60,725 nucleotides of DNA from JAYVYM01 sp046593925 (lineage in GTDB: Bacteria > Actinomycetota > Actinomycetes > Mycobacteriales > SCTD01), in contig JBKJQN010000033.1 of assembly GCA_046593925.1 (NCBI GenBank), positions 1 to 60,725 on the forward strand. Reading direction: 5' to 3'. This document shows, one piece after another, positions 1 to 8,712 of the stretch. Within the stretch, counting starts at the first letter, position 1, and each line of letters opens with the position of its first letter. The notes beneath the pieces are model-generated. The model was given only the letters and a program-made list of their open reading frames with translations. It had not been told where the DNA came from and searched no databases. The translations under genes and the position numbers were made by a program.

Positions 1-917
1 AGCTTGGTGACCTTGCCCGGCACGACCTGCGCGATGGCGTGGGTGCGGGCGAACTGCTGCCACGGGTCCTCCTGGGTCGCCTTCAGCGACAGCGAGACGC
101 GCTCGCGGTCGAGGTCGACGTCCAGGACCTCGACGGTGACCTCCTGGCCGACCTCGACAACCTCGCTGGGGTGGTCGATGTGCTTCCAGGACAGCTCGGA
201 GACGTGCACCAGCCCGTCCACACCACCGAGGTCGACGAAGGCGCCGAAGTTGACGATCGACGAGACGACACCGGAACGGACCTGGCCCTTCTGCAGGGTC
301 GCCAGGAAGGTGCTCCGCACCTCGCTCTGGGTCTGCTCGAGCCACTGCCGACGCGACAGGACGACGTTGTTCCGGTTCTTGTCCAGCTCGATGATCTTCG
401 CCTCGAGCTCCTTGCCGACGTACGGCTGGAGGTCACGCACGCGGCGCATCTCGACCAGTGACGCGGGCAGGAAGCCGCGCAGCCCGATGTCAAGGATCAG
501 GCCACCCTTCACGACCTCGATCACCGTGCCGGTGACGATGCCGTCCTCTTCCTTGATCTTCTCGATCGTGCCCCAGGCGCGCTCGTACTGAGCCCGCTTC
601 TTAGACAGGATCAGGCGCCCTTCCTTGTCCTCCTTCTGCAGGACCAGGGCCTCGACGACATCGCCGACGGACACGACCTCGTTGGGGTCCACGTCGTGCT
701 TGATGCTCAGCTCGCGCGAGGGGATGACGCCCTCGGTCTTGTAGCCGATGTCGAGCAGGACCTCATCGCGGTCGACCTTGACGATGGTGCCTTCGACGAT
801 GTCGCCGTCGTTGAAGTACTTGATCGTCTCGTCGATGGCGGCGAGGAAATCCTCCATGGACCCGATGTCATTGATCGCGACCTGCGGGGTGGAGGGGGTG
901 TCGAGAGTGGACGTCAA
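1..917 (-). CDS. rpsA: 30S ribosomal protein S1, N-terminal part (C-terminus beyond window)
   Basis: S1 binds mRNA on the small ribosomal subunit through repeated S1 (OB-fold) RNA-binding domains. About 305 codons are visible and the frame stays open through base 1, so the C-terminal S1 repeats lie outside the window. Repeat 1 spans about residues 37-107, repeat 2 about 125-190 and repeat 3 about 210-279 (GLVHVSELSW is typical of repeat 3); a fourth begins near 296. I chose the TTG start at 917 because it gives the usual actinobacterial N-terminus, MTSTLDTP followed by QVAINDIGSMEDFLAAID; no ATG or GTG fits as well. A weak GGAG lies upstream. The gene is divergent from the methyltransferase at 1057, so 918-1056 must hold its promoter. 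In mycobacteria rpsA also lies next to polA. Confidence 0.97.
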   Translation of the reverse strand, partial: MTSTLDTPSTPQVAINDIGSMEDFLAAIDETIKYFNDGDIVEGTIVKVDRDEVLLDIGYKTEGVIPSRELSIKHDVDPNEVVSVGDVVEALVLQKEDKEGRLILSKKRAQYERAWGTIEKIKEEDGIVTGTVIEVVKGGLILDIGLRGFLPASLVEMRRVRDLQPYVGKELEAKIIELDKNRNNVVLSRRQWLEQTQSEVRSTFLATLQKGQVRSGVVSSIVNFGAFVDLGGVDGLVHVSELSWKHIDHPSEVVEVGQEVTVEVLDVDLDRERVSLSLKATQEDPWQQFARTHAIAQVVPGKVTK

Positions 918-1056
918 GGCAGAGGCTCCGGAGCGGGTGGGTTCGGGGCGCCCCGCCGCGGGTTGCGGACGGCACGCCGGGAAGGCAGATGGGGAGGTGC
1001 GAGCGGGCAGGCAGGGTCGGGCACGCGCGCATGCACGCGTGGTCCAGAGTACCCGT

Positions 1057-1884
1057 ATGACGATCCCACCGTCGAACGTGGCGGCCGTCGTCGCCCGCTC
1101 CGTCGGCCCGCTCGAGAGCGCCCGCGCCAACCGCTCCTGGTGGGACGCCTCGGCGCCCACCTATCAGGACGAGCACGGTGAGTTCCTCGGTGACGCCGAC
1201 CTGCTCTGGTGCCCGGAGGGGCTTCGCGAGTCGGACGCCCGGCTGCTCGGCGAGGTTGCGGGCAGCGACGTGCTCGAGGTCGGCTGCGGCGCTGCCCAGG
1301 GCGCCCGCTGGCTGGTACGGGCGGGGGCCCGCGTCACCGCCTTCGACGTGTCCTACGGCCAGCTGCAGCAGGCCCGGGTACTCGACTCCCGCACCGGCAC
1401 GGCGGTCCGCAGACTGGTCCAGGCGGACGCGCAGGCGTTGCCCTTCGCCGGCGCGGCGTTCGACGTGGTGCTGAGCGCGTTCGGCGCCATCCCGTTCGTC
1501 GCCGACAGCGCGGGCACGATGCGCGAGCTCGCCAGGGTGCTGCGACCGGGCGGTCGGCTGGTCTTCTCGGTCACCCACCCGACCCGCTGGGCGTTCCCGG
1601 ACGACCCGGGCCCGGCCGGCCTGACGGTCGCTCAGAGTTACTTCGACCGTACGCCGTACGTCGAGCAGGACGAGGACGGCCGCGCGGTGTACGTCGAGCA
1701 CCACCGCACACTGGGGGACCGGGTCCGCGAGCTGGTCGCCGCCGGGCTGGTCCTCACCGACCTCATCGAGCCGGAGTGGCCGCCCGGGCACGAACGCGAG
1801 TGGGGCCAGTGGTCGCCACTGCGCGGCCGCCTGATGCCGGGCACCGCGATCTTCAGCGCGACCAGACGGGGGGCGCTCCATTAG
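1057..1884 (+). CDS. Class I SAM-dependent methyltransferase
   Basis: This 275-residue soluble protein has a class I methyltransferase fold. Motif I is VLEVGCGA at residues 72-79, the ribose-binding acidic residue is D97 at the end of strand 2, DAQALPF lies at 124-130 and LRPGGRLVF at 162-170. The substrate cannot be told. The open frame extends far upstream over rpsA, but ATG 1057 is the sensible start: the codons before it lie antisense to rpsA and the family-like sequence begins just after. There is no good ribosome binding site. A weak -10-like hexamer (cagagt, 1045-1050) ends 6 nt before the ATG, so the mRNA could be leaderless. The acetyltransferase gene follows after 22 bp, probably in the same operon. 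Confidence 0.88.
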   Translation: MTIPPSNVAAVVARSVGPLESARANRSWWDASAPTYQDEHGEFLGDADLLWCPEGLRESDARLLGEVAGSDVLEVGCGAAQGARWLVRAGARVTAFDVSYGQLQQARVLDSRTGTAVRRLVQADAQALPFAGAAFDVVLSAFGAIPFVADSAGTMRELARVLRPGGRLVFSVTHPTRWAFPDDPGPAGLTVAQSYFDRTPYVEQDEDGRAVYVEHHRTLGDRVRELVAAGLVLTDLIEPEWPPGHEREWGQWSPLRGRLMPGTAIFSATRRGALH

Positions 1885-1906
1885 CGGGCACGAGCGGGAA
1901 GGACGC

Positions 1907-2413
1907 GTGATCGCCCAGGTCCGTCGGGCGCGCACCCAGGACGTGCCGCAGATCCGCGACCTGGTCGACTCCTGGACCGCGGACCGTCGGCTGCTGGGCA
2001 AGGCCACCGTCACGCTGTACGAGGATGTGCAGGAGTTCTTCGTCGCTGTCGACGGCGACCGCGTCGTCGGGTGCGGCGCGCTGCACGTGCTCTGGGCGGA
2101 CCTCGCGGAGGTCCGGACGCTCGCCGTCGGCGCCGACGTGCGTGGGCTCGGCGTAGGCCATGCGCTGCTGGACCGGCTGCTCGAGCAGGCCGCCGAGCTG
2201 GGCCTGGAACGGGTCTTCTGCCTGACCTTCGAGACGGTCTTCTTCGGCAGCCACGGGTTCGACGCCGTCACCCAGGTGCCGATCGCCGCCGGCGCTCTCG
2301 AGGAGCTGCTGCAGTCGCCCGACGAGGGCGTGGCGGAGTTCCTGGACCTCGCCCGGGTCCGCCCGAACACGTTGGGCAACACCCGGATGCTCCGGGTCCT
2401 GCGCCCGGCCTGA
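1907..2413 (+). CDS. GNAT amino-acid N-acetyltransferase, ArgA (NAGS)-like
   Basis: The 168-residue protein is a single GNAT domain. The acetyl-CoA loop DVRGLGVGHALL is at residues 77-88, and the late FFGSHGF motif (112-118) resembles the short N-acetylglutamate synthases of actinobacteria (the mycobacterial ArgA, Rv2747 type). Such enzymes transfer acetyl from acetyl-CoA to glutamate in the first step of arginine synthesis. That activity is inferred from resemblance only; a general amino-acid N-acetyltransferase is the alternative. The GTG start at 1907 puts RRARTQDVPQIRDLV, the usual first strand and helix, at the N-terminus. It follows the methyltransferase by 22 bp and converges on polA across 227 bp in which I see no gene. 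Confidence 0.85.
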   Translation: MIAQVRRARTQDVPQIRDLVDSWTADRRLLGKATVTLYEDVQEFFVAVDGDRVVGCGALHVLWADLAEVRTLAVGADVRGLGVGHALLDRLLEQAAELGLERVFCLTFETVFFGSHGFDAVTQVPIAAGALEELLQSPDEGVAEFLDLARVRPNTLGNTRMLRVLRPA

Positions 2414-2640
2414 CCCTGCGCCCATGCCGTCGGACCGGCGGGGTGGTGGGACGACGCAAGGGTCGACGTCAAGGTCAGGTCGAGAACGAGACCGAGCTCC
2501 AGCTCGAGGTCTTGTGGGGAGTCGTCGAAGCTGGAACGCCCAGGAAGACTGGTGTCGGCACCGCGCCGAGATCCACCACCGGCACAGGCGGGCGCGCCGC
2601 AGAGTCGCGACCGTTCCTCGACCGGAGGTCAGGCACGGGG

Positions 2641-5436
2641 TCAGTGGCCGGCGTCGTCCCAGGTGCGGCCGACACCGACGCTCACGTCGAGGGCGACGTC
2701 GAGCGGATAGGCGCCTCCCATCTCGCGACGGACGAGCTCCTCGAGCGGCTCACGCTCACCCTCGGCGACCTCGAGGACCAGCTCGTCGTGGACCTGCAGG
2801 AGCAGCCGCGACGCCAGGCCCTGCTCGCGCAGGGCCCGGGAGACGCCGAGCATGGCGAGCTTGATGACGTCCGCTGCGCTGCCCTGGATGGGCGCGTTCA
2901 GCGCCATCCGCTCGGCCATCGAGCGGCGCTGGCCGTTGTCGCTGAGTAGGTCGGGCAGGTAGCGGCGGCGGTCCAGAATGGTGGAGGTGTAGCCGTCCCT
3001 GCGGGCCTGCGCAACGACGTCACGCAGGTAGTCGCGGATGCCGCCGAACCGCTCGAAGTAGGCCGTCATCTGCTCCTTGGCTTCCTCCGTAGAGATCCTG
3101 AGCTGGGTCGCGAGACCGTACGCCGACAGGCCGTACGCCAGCCCGTAGCTCATCGCCTTCACCCGGCGACGCAGCTCCGGGTCGACCTGCTCGACCGGGA
3201 CGCCGAATGCCCGGGACGCGACGAAGGTGTGCAGGTCCTCCCCCGTCGAGAAAGCCTCCTTCAAGCCGTCGTCGTGGGAGAGGTGCGCCATGATCCGCAT
3301 CTCGATCTGCGAGTAGTCGGCGGTCATCAGCGCCTCGAAGCCAGGGCCCGCGACGAAGCCCTGCCGGATCTCGCGGCCCTGGGCGGTGCGGATCGGCACG
3401 TTCTGCAGGTTCGGGTTGTCACTGGACAGCCGGCCGGTAGCCGCGACCATCTGCTTGAAGGTGGTGTGTATCCGGCCGTCATCGGCCACGGTCGGAAGCA
3501 GCTGCTTCTCCACGACCATCAGCAGCCGGGTCATCTCGCGGTGGTGCAGCAGCCGCTCGATCACCGGGTGGGTGCCCAGCAGGCTGTTCTGCAGGGCGTC
3601 GGCATCCGTGGTCCAGCCGGTCTTGATCTTCTTGGTCTTCGGCAGGCCGAGCTCGACGAACAGCAGCTCCTGCAACTGCTTGGGCGAGCCCAGGTGGAAC
3701 TCGTGACCGACGCTCGCGTACGCCGACTCGGCCGCCTCCTTCACCAGGTCGCGGAGCTTGGTCTCGAGCCCGACGAGGTAGTCGACATCGGCGGCGATGC
3801 CGGTGCGCTCACAGTCCGCGAGCACCCGCACCAGCGGCAGCTCGAGATCGCGCAGCAGGGCCGTGCCGCCGCGGCGCTCCAGGTCCTCGTCGAGCGCGAC
3901 CGCCAGGTCGGCGACAGCGCGGGCGTGCAGGACGGTGACCGCTGCGGCCGCTTCGTCCTCGGCGTCGGCGCCGCCGTCCAGGGTGAGCTGGCCGTCCAGG
4001 CTGAGCTGGGCGCCGTCCGGGCCCGCAGACTCTGCGCGCAGCTCGCGGCGCAGGTAGCGCAGCGCCAGGTCGCCCAGGTCGAAGCTGCCCTGACCGGGTA
4101 GCGCCAGGTAGGCCGCGAGCGCGGTGTCGCTGGTCAGCCCGTCGACCAGCCAGCCGCGGGCCTGCAGTGCGAGCAGCGGACCCTTCGCGTCGTGCATCGC
4201 CTTGGTCACGGCCGGATCGGCGAGCCAGCCGCCGAGCGCCGCCTCGTCGTCGGGCGTCAGCTGCACCAGGTCGATGTACGCGGCGTCGTCCGGCCGCTGG
4301 TCGCCAACCGGCGCCCGGTCCGCGGCGGCCCCCTGGTCCGCGTCCGGCGACGTCGACGTCGACTGCGTCGCGAGCCCGATCCCGCCCGCGTCCCCGGTGC
4401 CGCGGCCCCACGTGCCGCGCACGTGCACACCGGTGCGCACGCCGGCGGGCAGCCCGGCCAGGAAGGCCCGGACCTCACCGGGGGCCAGCACCCTGGCGTC
4501 GACGTCGAAGCCCTGTTCGGCTTCGGGCTCGACAGCGGACAGCGTGGCGTACAGCCGCTCCCGGAGAACCCGGAACTGTAGGGCGTCGAAGACCTTGTGC
4601 ACCTCGTCGCGGTCCCACTGGCCCAGTCGCAGGTCGTGCGGACCGACCTCGAGCGGCACCTCGCGGTCGAGCTCGGTGAGCTGGCGGTTACGCAGCACGC
4701 TCGCCGCATTGGCCCGCAGGCTGTCGCCGATCTTGCCCTTGACCTCGTCCACGGAGTCGATGAGGGAACCGACGTCGCCGTACTGCTGGATGAGCCTGGT
4801 GGCGGTCTTCTCGCCGAGACCGGGCACGTTGGGCAGGTTGTCGCTGGGGTCGCCGCGCAGCGCCGCGAACTCCGGGTACTGCTCGGGGCTCAGGCCGTAC
4901 TTGTCCAACACGGCGTCCGGGGTCATCCGGCGCATGTCGGAGACGCCGCGGCTGTTGTAGAGCACCGTGACCCGGTCGCTGACCAGCTGGAAGGCATCGC
5001 GGTCGCCGGTGACGATCAGGACGTCCATGCCCTCGGCGGCGGCCTGGGTCGCGAGCGTGGCGATGACGTCGTCGGCCTCGTAGCCGGGCTTGCTCACGCG
5101 CGGTACGCGCAGCGCGTCCAGGACCTCCTTGACCAGGCTGACCTGGCCGCGGAAGTCGGTAGGCGTCTCGGCCCGGCCCGCCTTGTACTGCGCGTACGCC
5201 ACGTGCCGAAAGGTCGGCTCGCTCTCATCGAAGGCGACGGCCAGGTGCGTCGGCTGCTCGTCCCGCAGCACGTTGATGAGCATCGCGGTGAAGCCGTATA
5301 CCGCGTTGGTGGGCTGCCCGTCGGTAGTGGAGAAGTTCTCGACCGGCAGCGCGAAAAAGGCCCGGTAGGCCAGCGAGTGCCCGTCCAGCAGGAGCAGCCG
5401 CGGACGGGGGGGCTCGACGTCGCGCTTGGCTGCCAC
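2641..5436 (-). CDS. polA: DNA polymerase I
   Basis: PolA fills gaps and removes RNA primers in replication and repair. At 931 residues it has the full actinobacterial length. The 5'-3' exonuclease domain (about 1-310) carries DGHSLAYRAFF near residue 19, YEADDVIATL, TGDRDAFQLVSD and the helix-hairpin-helix NVPGLGEKTA. The central domain (about 320-530) lacks the acidic residues of a working 3'-5' proofreading exonuclease and contains a low-complexity insert, as is normal in this phylum. The polymerase domain has motif A (MTADYSQIEMRI, about 700), motif B (RRRVKAMSYGLAYG) and motif C (VHDE, 882-885). The MAAKRDVEPP start immediately precedes the conserved LLLLDGHSLAYR strand. A GNAT gene follows 16 bp downstream of the next gene boundary on the same strand side, and the rpsA neighbourhood is conserved. 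Confidence 0.98.
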   Translation of the reverse strand: MAAKRDVEPPRPRLLLLDGHSLAYRAFFALPVENFSTTDGQPTNAVYGFTAMLINVLRDEQPTHLAVAFDESEPTFRHVAYAQYKAGRAETPTDFRGQVSLVKEVLDALRVPRVSKPGYEADDVIATLATQAAAEGMDVLIVTGDRDAFQLVSDRVTVLYNSRGVSDMRRMTPDAVLDKYGLSPEQYPEFAALRGDPSDNLPNVPGLGEKTATRLIQQYGDVGSLIDSVDEVKGKIGDSLRANAASVLRNRQLTELDREVPLEVGPHDLRLGQWDRDEVHKVFDALQFRVLRERLYATLSAVEPEAEQGFDVDARVLAPGEVRAFLAGLPAGVRTGVHVRGTWGRGTGDAGGIGLATQSTSTSPDADQGAAADRAPVGDQRPDDAAYIDLVQLTPDDEAALGGWLADPAVTKAMHDAKGPLLALQARGWLVDGLTSDTALAAYLALPGQGSFDLGDLALRYLRRELRAESAGPDGAQLSLDGQLTLDGGADAEDEAAAAVTVLHARAVADLAVALDEDLERRGGTALLRDLELPLVRVLADCERTGIAADVDYLVGLETKLRDLVKEAAESAYASVGHEFHLGSPKQLQELLFVELGLPKTKKIKTGWTTDADALQNSLLGTHPVIERLLHHREMTRLLMVVEKQLLPTVADDGRIHTTFKQMVAATGRLSSDNPNLQNVPIRTAQGREIRQGFVAGPGFEALMTADYSQIEMRIMAHLSHDDGLKEAFSTGEDLHTFVASRAFGVPVEQVDPELRRRVKAMSYGLAYGLSAYGLATQLRISTEEAKEQMTAYFERFGGIRDYLRDVVAQARRDGYTSTILDRRRYLPDLLSDNGQRRSMAERMALNAPIQGSAADVIKLAMLGVSRALREQGLASRLLLQVHDELVLEVAEGEREPLEELVRREMGGAYPLDVALDVSVGVGRTWDDAGH

Positions 5437-5452
5437 CCCGGCAGTCTAGGAG

Positions 5453-6073
5453 TCAGTCCTGGTCCCGGGACGGCCCCAGCGGCAGGGCGCCACGCACGGT
5501 GCGGACCGGCCTGCGGCGCCGCACCAGATGCTCGGCGGGGTGCACCTCCCCGGCGGCCAGCCGGCGGAGCACACCACCGACCGGGGCCGACCGGCGCACC
5601 GCGATCGGCGCGAAGCCCAGCCGGGCAAAGAAGCGGTTGGCCTCGCGTGAACCCGGCGGCACCGACACCACGAGCTGGTCGACACCGCGCTCGTCGGCGA
5701 AGGCGGCGGACGCGGCCACCAGCGCCCGGCCGGCCCCCCGCCGCCGGTGCCGGTCGGCGACCACGGAATGGCTCATGTGCACGGCCAGGTGGTCCAGCAG
5801 GGCGTTGGCCGGCCCGACTGTCAGCAGCGCCATGCCCAGGACCTCCTCCAGGGCGCCAGGCGCCCCGTCGACCACCACGACCAGGTGCCTGTGCGGGTCG
5901 GCCATAGCGTCGCAGTAGCGCGCCTCCAGGGCATGCTGCGCACCGAACACCGAGCCGCGCAGCCGGACGGTCTCGGTCGACACCAGCTGCTCCCGCAGCT
6001 CGCTGCCCAGCGACAGGAGGGCCGGCAGGTCGGCCTCGGTCGCGGGCCGCACCCGAAGTGAGGGCCGTGCCAC
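5453..6073 (-). CDS. GNAT family N-acetyltransferase
   Basis: This 206-residue protein has a GNAT domain. The N-terminal LRVRPATEADLPALLSL is a typical first strand and helix, VADRHRRRGAGRALV is the acetyl-CoA pyrophosphate loop, and NRFFARLGFAPI is the usual C-terminal motif. The substrate is unknown. The open frame runs further upstream, but GTG 6073 is preceded by GGGAG with 6-nt spacing and begins right before the conserved domain. The C-terminal 40 residues are rich in arginine. It lies 16 bp upstream of polA's start on the same strand, so the two may be co-transcribed, and it diverges from the DUF554 gene at 6185. Confidence 0.9.
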   Translation of the reverse strand: MARPSLRVRPATEADLPALLSLGSELREQLVSTETVRLRGSVFGAQHALEARYCDAMADPHRHLVVVVDGAPGALEEVLGMALLTVGPANALLDHLAVHMSHSVVADRHRRRGAGRALVAASAAFADERGVDQLVVSVPPGSREANRFFARLGFAPIAVRRSAPVGGVLRRLAAGEVHPAEHLVRRRRPVRTVRGALPLGPSRDQD

Positions 6074-6184
6074 GAGCGGCTCCCGAGGTCGAGGGGATGG
6101 GCGCCCGGGGCAACCTCCTAGGCTTCCCGGGGCGCTCCTGACCGTAACGCCCACCAGGCCGGGCGACGAGTCGGAGGCTGCCGG

Positions 6185-6931
6185 GTGGTCCGAGGAACGG
6201 GGACGCTGCTCAACATCGCCACCATCCTGCTCGGGGCCGGCGTCGGGGTAGCACTGCGCGGCCGGCTCCCGGAGCGGACCCGCAGCACCGTCACCGACGC
6301 CCTGGGCCTGGTCACCCTGGTCATCGCGGGCCTGAACGTCGCGGAGGGGCTGGGTTCGAGCGCCTACCGCGCCGCGGTCGGCCCGTCCGCGGGGCTGCTG
6401 GTTGTGCTCGGCGCCCTGCTGGTCGGTGGCATCACCGGCAGCCTGCTCCGCCTCGAGGACCGGCTCGAAGGCAGCGGCCGATGGCTGCAACGCCGGCTCG
6501 CATCGCGCGCCGGCGAGGGTCGGGCGCGCTTCGTGGAGGGGTACGTCACGGCGTCGCTGCTGTTCTGCGTGGGCCCGCTGGCGGTGCTCGGCGCGCTGTC
6601 CGACGGGCTGGGCCGGGGGATCGAGCAGCTCGCCTTGAAGAGCACGCTCGACGGCTTCGCCGCCGTGGCGTTCGCTGCTTCGCTGGGCTGGGGGGTCGCT
6701 GCCGCCGCGGTCTCCGTCGCCGTCATCCAGGGCTCGCTGACCGTCGTGGGCGCGCTGCTCGGCAACCTCCTGCCGGCCGCCGAGGTCGCGGCCCTCACCG
6801 CCACCGGCGGCGTGCTCCTGCTCGGTGTCGGCCTGCGGCTGCTGGCCGTCAAAGCGATTCCGGTCGCGGACCTGCTGCCCGCGCTGGCAGTCGCCCCCGC
6901 GCTTGCAGCGCTGGTCTCGGCGCTGCGCTGA
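6185..6931 (+). CDS. DUF554 family membrane protein
   Basis: The 248-residue protein is almost entirely hydrophobic, with about seven membrane segments. It matches the DUF554 (YdfK/YqgA) family: it opens with GTLLNIATILLGAGVGVALR and has LVTLVIAGLNVAEG, FVEGYVTASLLFCVGPLAVLG and TGGVLLLGVGLRLL at the family's usual places. The family's transport role is not established. GTG 6185 is preceded by GGAGG with about 7-nt spacing. The upstream 111 bp separate it from the divergent GNAT gene, and a decayed ABC gene lies downstream on the opposite strand. Confidence 0.9.
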   Translation: MVRGTGTLLNIATILLGAGVGVALRGRLPERTRSTVTDALGLVTLVIAGLNVAEGLGSSAYRAAVGPSAGLLVVLGALLVGGITGSLLRLEDRLEGSGRWLQRRLASRAGEGRARFVEGYVTASLLFCVGPLAVLGALSDGLGRGIEQLALKSTLDGFAAVAFAASLGWGVAAAAVSVAVIQGSLTVVGALLGNLLPAAEVAALTATGGVLLLGVGLRLLAVKAIPVADLLPALAVAPALAALVSALR

Positions 6932-6974
6932 GGCACCGCGGCCGCCCAGACCGGCGGCGCCGCACCCGAGCTGT

Positions 6975-7348
6975 CAGCCGTCCCGGTGGACCGCCCGTAC
7001 GGCGTCAGCTCGTTCGCGCTGCCGGTCAGCACGATGCGGCCGGTCTCGAGCACGACCCCGCGGTCCCCGGTCCGAAGCGCAGGGCTGCTCGCCACCCGAC
7101 CGGGTCCCGGCGAGCTGACCGGCGCGCTCCGGCAGCACCGGCAAGAAGGCGTGGACCCGCTCCAGGGCGCCCCCTGAGCCGGCGTGCAGCGGGGTGGTCC
7201 GGCCGGACCCCTTGGCGCCCAGCAGTGCGGGCACCTCTCCAGCCGCGATCTGCAGGTCCACGTCGACGACCGTCGGCACCGGCCCGTAGGACACGGACAC
7301 GGCGGACAGTCGGAGCAGCCCAGCGACACGCCCGGTCCGGAAGGCCAT
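6975..7348 (-). pseudogene. Relic of a LivF-like ABC transporter ATP-binding protein
   Basis: The minus strand reads as pieces of a LivF-type ATPase with large blocks missing. From 7348 the frame gives RLSAVSVSYGPVPTVVDVDL and then LLGAKGSGRTT, a Walker A loop in which the normal N-G-A-G-K-S/T has become K-G-S-G-R-T. The sequence then jumps to ALERVHAFLPVLPERAGQL and SGGEQ, the region just before and in the ABC signature; about 75 residues that should lie between are absent. After a frame change near 7065-7073 the next match is DRGVVLETGRIVLTGSANEL, the C-terminal end of LivF; Walker B and the H-loop are lost. The intact livF at 10711-11493 has the same order of motifs. It cannot encode a working ATPase. 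It lies in the 493-bp space between DUF554 and livH. Confidence 0.75.
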
Positions 7349-7424
7349 CCGCTGGCCGCAGGCTGTGGATATGCTCCCGCACCGGTCCCCACGTGGGGCC
7401 CCGCTCGACGACCGTGGAGGACGA

Positions 7425-8690
7425 GTGCGCAAGACCGTGCTGGCGGTCCTGACCGGGATCCTCGCCCTGCTGGCGCTGCTGCTGGTCACGCCGGCCGCGT
7501 CCGCCGCCGGTGAGACCATCCAGGGGCGGTTGCGTAACGGCACCGAACCGGTTGTCGGCGCGACCATCAGCGTGAAGGGGCCCGACGGCGCTGAGGTCGG
7601 CAAGGGGAACAGCGGGCCCGACGGGGTCTTCTCCATCCCGGTGCCCGGCCCCGGCAGCTACACCGTGAACCTGGACGAGAAGAGCCTGCCGGACGGCGTC
7701 CGCATCAGTCAGGGAGCCAATTCCCAGGTCACCCTCATCGTCAACCCAGCTCAGCAGCGCAACGTGCTCTTCCCGCTCGGCAAGGGCCGCACCGTGGCGA
7801 CGTCCAGCCAGCTCGGCCGCATCGTGCAGCTGGCCGTCGAGGGCCTGAACTTCGGGCTCATCATTGCGCTTGCGGCCGTCGGCCTCTCGCTCATCTACGG
7901 CACGACGGGGCTGGTCAACTTCGCCCACGGCGAGCTGATCACCCTCGGGGGCCTGCTTGGCTACCTGTTCAACGTCCGGCTGGGGCTGCCCTTTCTGTTG
8001 GCGGCTCCGCTCGCGGTCGTGCTGGCCGCCCTGCTCGGCGGGCTACAGGACCGCGGCCTCTGGAGACCGCTGCGTCGACGCAGCACCGGGCTGATCGCCA
8101 TGCTGGTCGTGACGATCGGCCTGGCGCTGTTCGCCCGCGGCCTGTTCCTCTACGTGTTCGGCGGATCGTCGCGGCCGTACGCCGACTACCAGGGTCAGGT
8201 GGCCAAGAGCTACGGGCCGTTCGCGCTCGCCGACAAGGACATCGCCAGCATGGCGATCTGCACGCTGGTGCTCCTGGTCTTCGGCTTCATGCTGCTGCGC
8301 ACCAGGATCGGCAAGGCGACCCGCGCGGTCGCCGACAACCCCGCGCTCGCCGCGTCGTCCGGCATCGACGTCGAGCGGGTCATCGCCACCGTGTGGGTGG
8401 CCGGCGCCGGCCTCGCCGGGCTCGCCGGCGTCATGCTCGGGCTCTCGCAACAGGTCAGCTTCCAGATGGGCTTCCAGATCCTGCTGCTGGTCTTCGCCGG
8501 GGTGACACTGGGCGGCCTGGGTACGGCGTTCGGAGCGCTGCTCGGCAGCGTCGTGGTCGGCGTCTTCACCCAGGTGTCCACCGTCGTCGTGCCGCCGGAG
8601 CTGAAGAACGCCGGTGCACTCGTCATCCTCATTCTCATCCTGCTCGTGCGGCCCCAGGGCATCCTGGGCCGGCGCGAGCGGGTGGGCTGA
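7425..8690 (+). CDS. livH: Branched-chain amino acid ABC transporter permease LivH with extra N-terminal secreted domain
   Basis: This is one of the two membrane permeases of a Liv-type importer. The first 28 residues form a signal peptide (hydrophobic core TVLAVLTGILALLALLLV, then ASAAG). Residues about 30-110 form a small beta-rich domain (TIQGRLRNGTEPVVGATISV, DGVFSIPVPGPGSYTVNL) like carboxypeptidase-regulatory or CNA-B folds. The permease runs from about 130 to 421 with the LivH motif GLVNFAHGELITLGG (162-176) and the later ADNPALAASSGIDVERV. Ordinary LivH proteins are about 290-310 residues. GTG 7425 has GGAGG four bases upstream. The frame is open further upstream, but GTG gives the natural signal peptide. 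First gene of livHMGF. Confidence 0.93.
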   Translation: MRKTVLAVLTGILALLALLLVTPAASAAGETIQGRLRNGTEPVVGATISVKGPDGAEVGKGNSGPDGVFSIPVPGPGSYTVNLDEKSLPDGVRISQGANSQVTLIVNPAQQRNVLFPLGKGRTVATSSQLGRIVQLAVEGLNFGLIIALAAVGLSLIYGTTGLVNFAHGELITLGGLLGYLFNVRLGLPFLLAAPLAVVLAALLGGLQDRGLWRPLRRRSTGLIAMLVVTIGLALFARGLFLYVFGGSSRPYADYQGQVAKSYGPFALADKDIASMAICTLVLLVFGFMLLRTRIGKATRAVADNPALAASSGIDVERVIATVWVAGAGLAGLAGVMLGLSQQVSFQMGFQILLLVFAGVTLGGLGTAFGALLGSVVVGVFTQVSTVVVPPELKNAGALVILILILLVRPQGILGRRERVG

Positions 8691-8712
8691 CCGGCACCCG
8701 GAAGGCGGCACC

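Noticed and set aside
868..2472. 534-codon minus-strand open frame opposite the methyltransferase and GNAT genes
   Set aside because: No domain; both plus-strand genes have clear conserved motifs.
2414..2640. 227-bp gap between the GNAT gene and polA
   Set aside because: I looked for a small gene or hairpin terminator and saw nothing convincing in any frame.
3790..4560. PolA lacking 3'-5' exonuclease catalytic residues
   Set aside because: It is normal for actinobacterial PolA and not a sign of decay.
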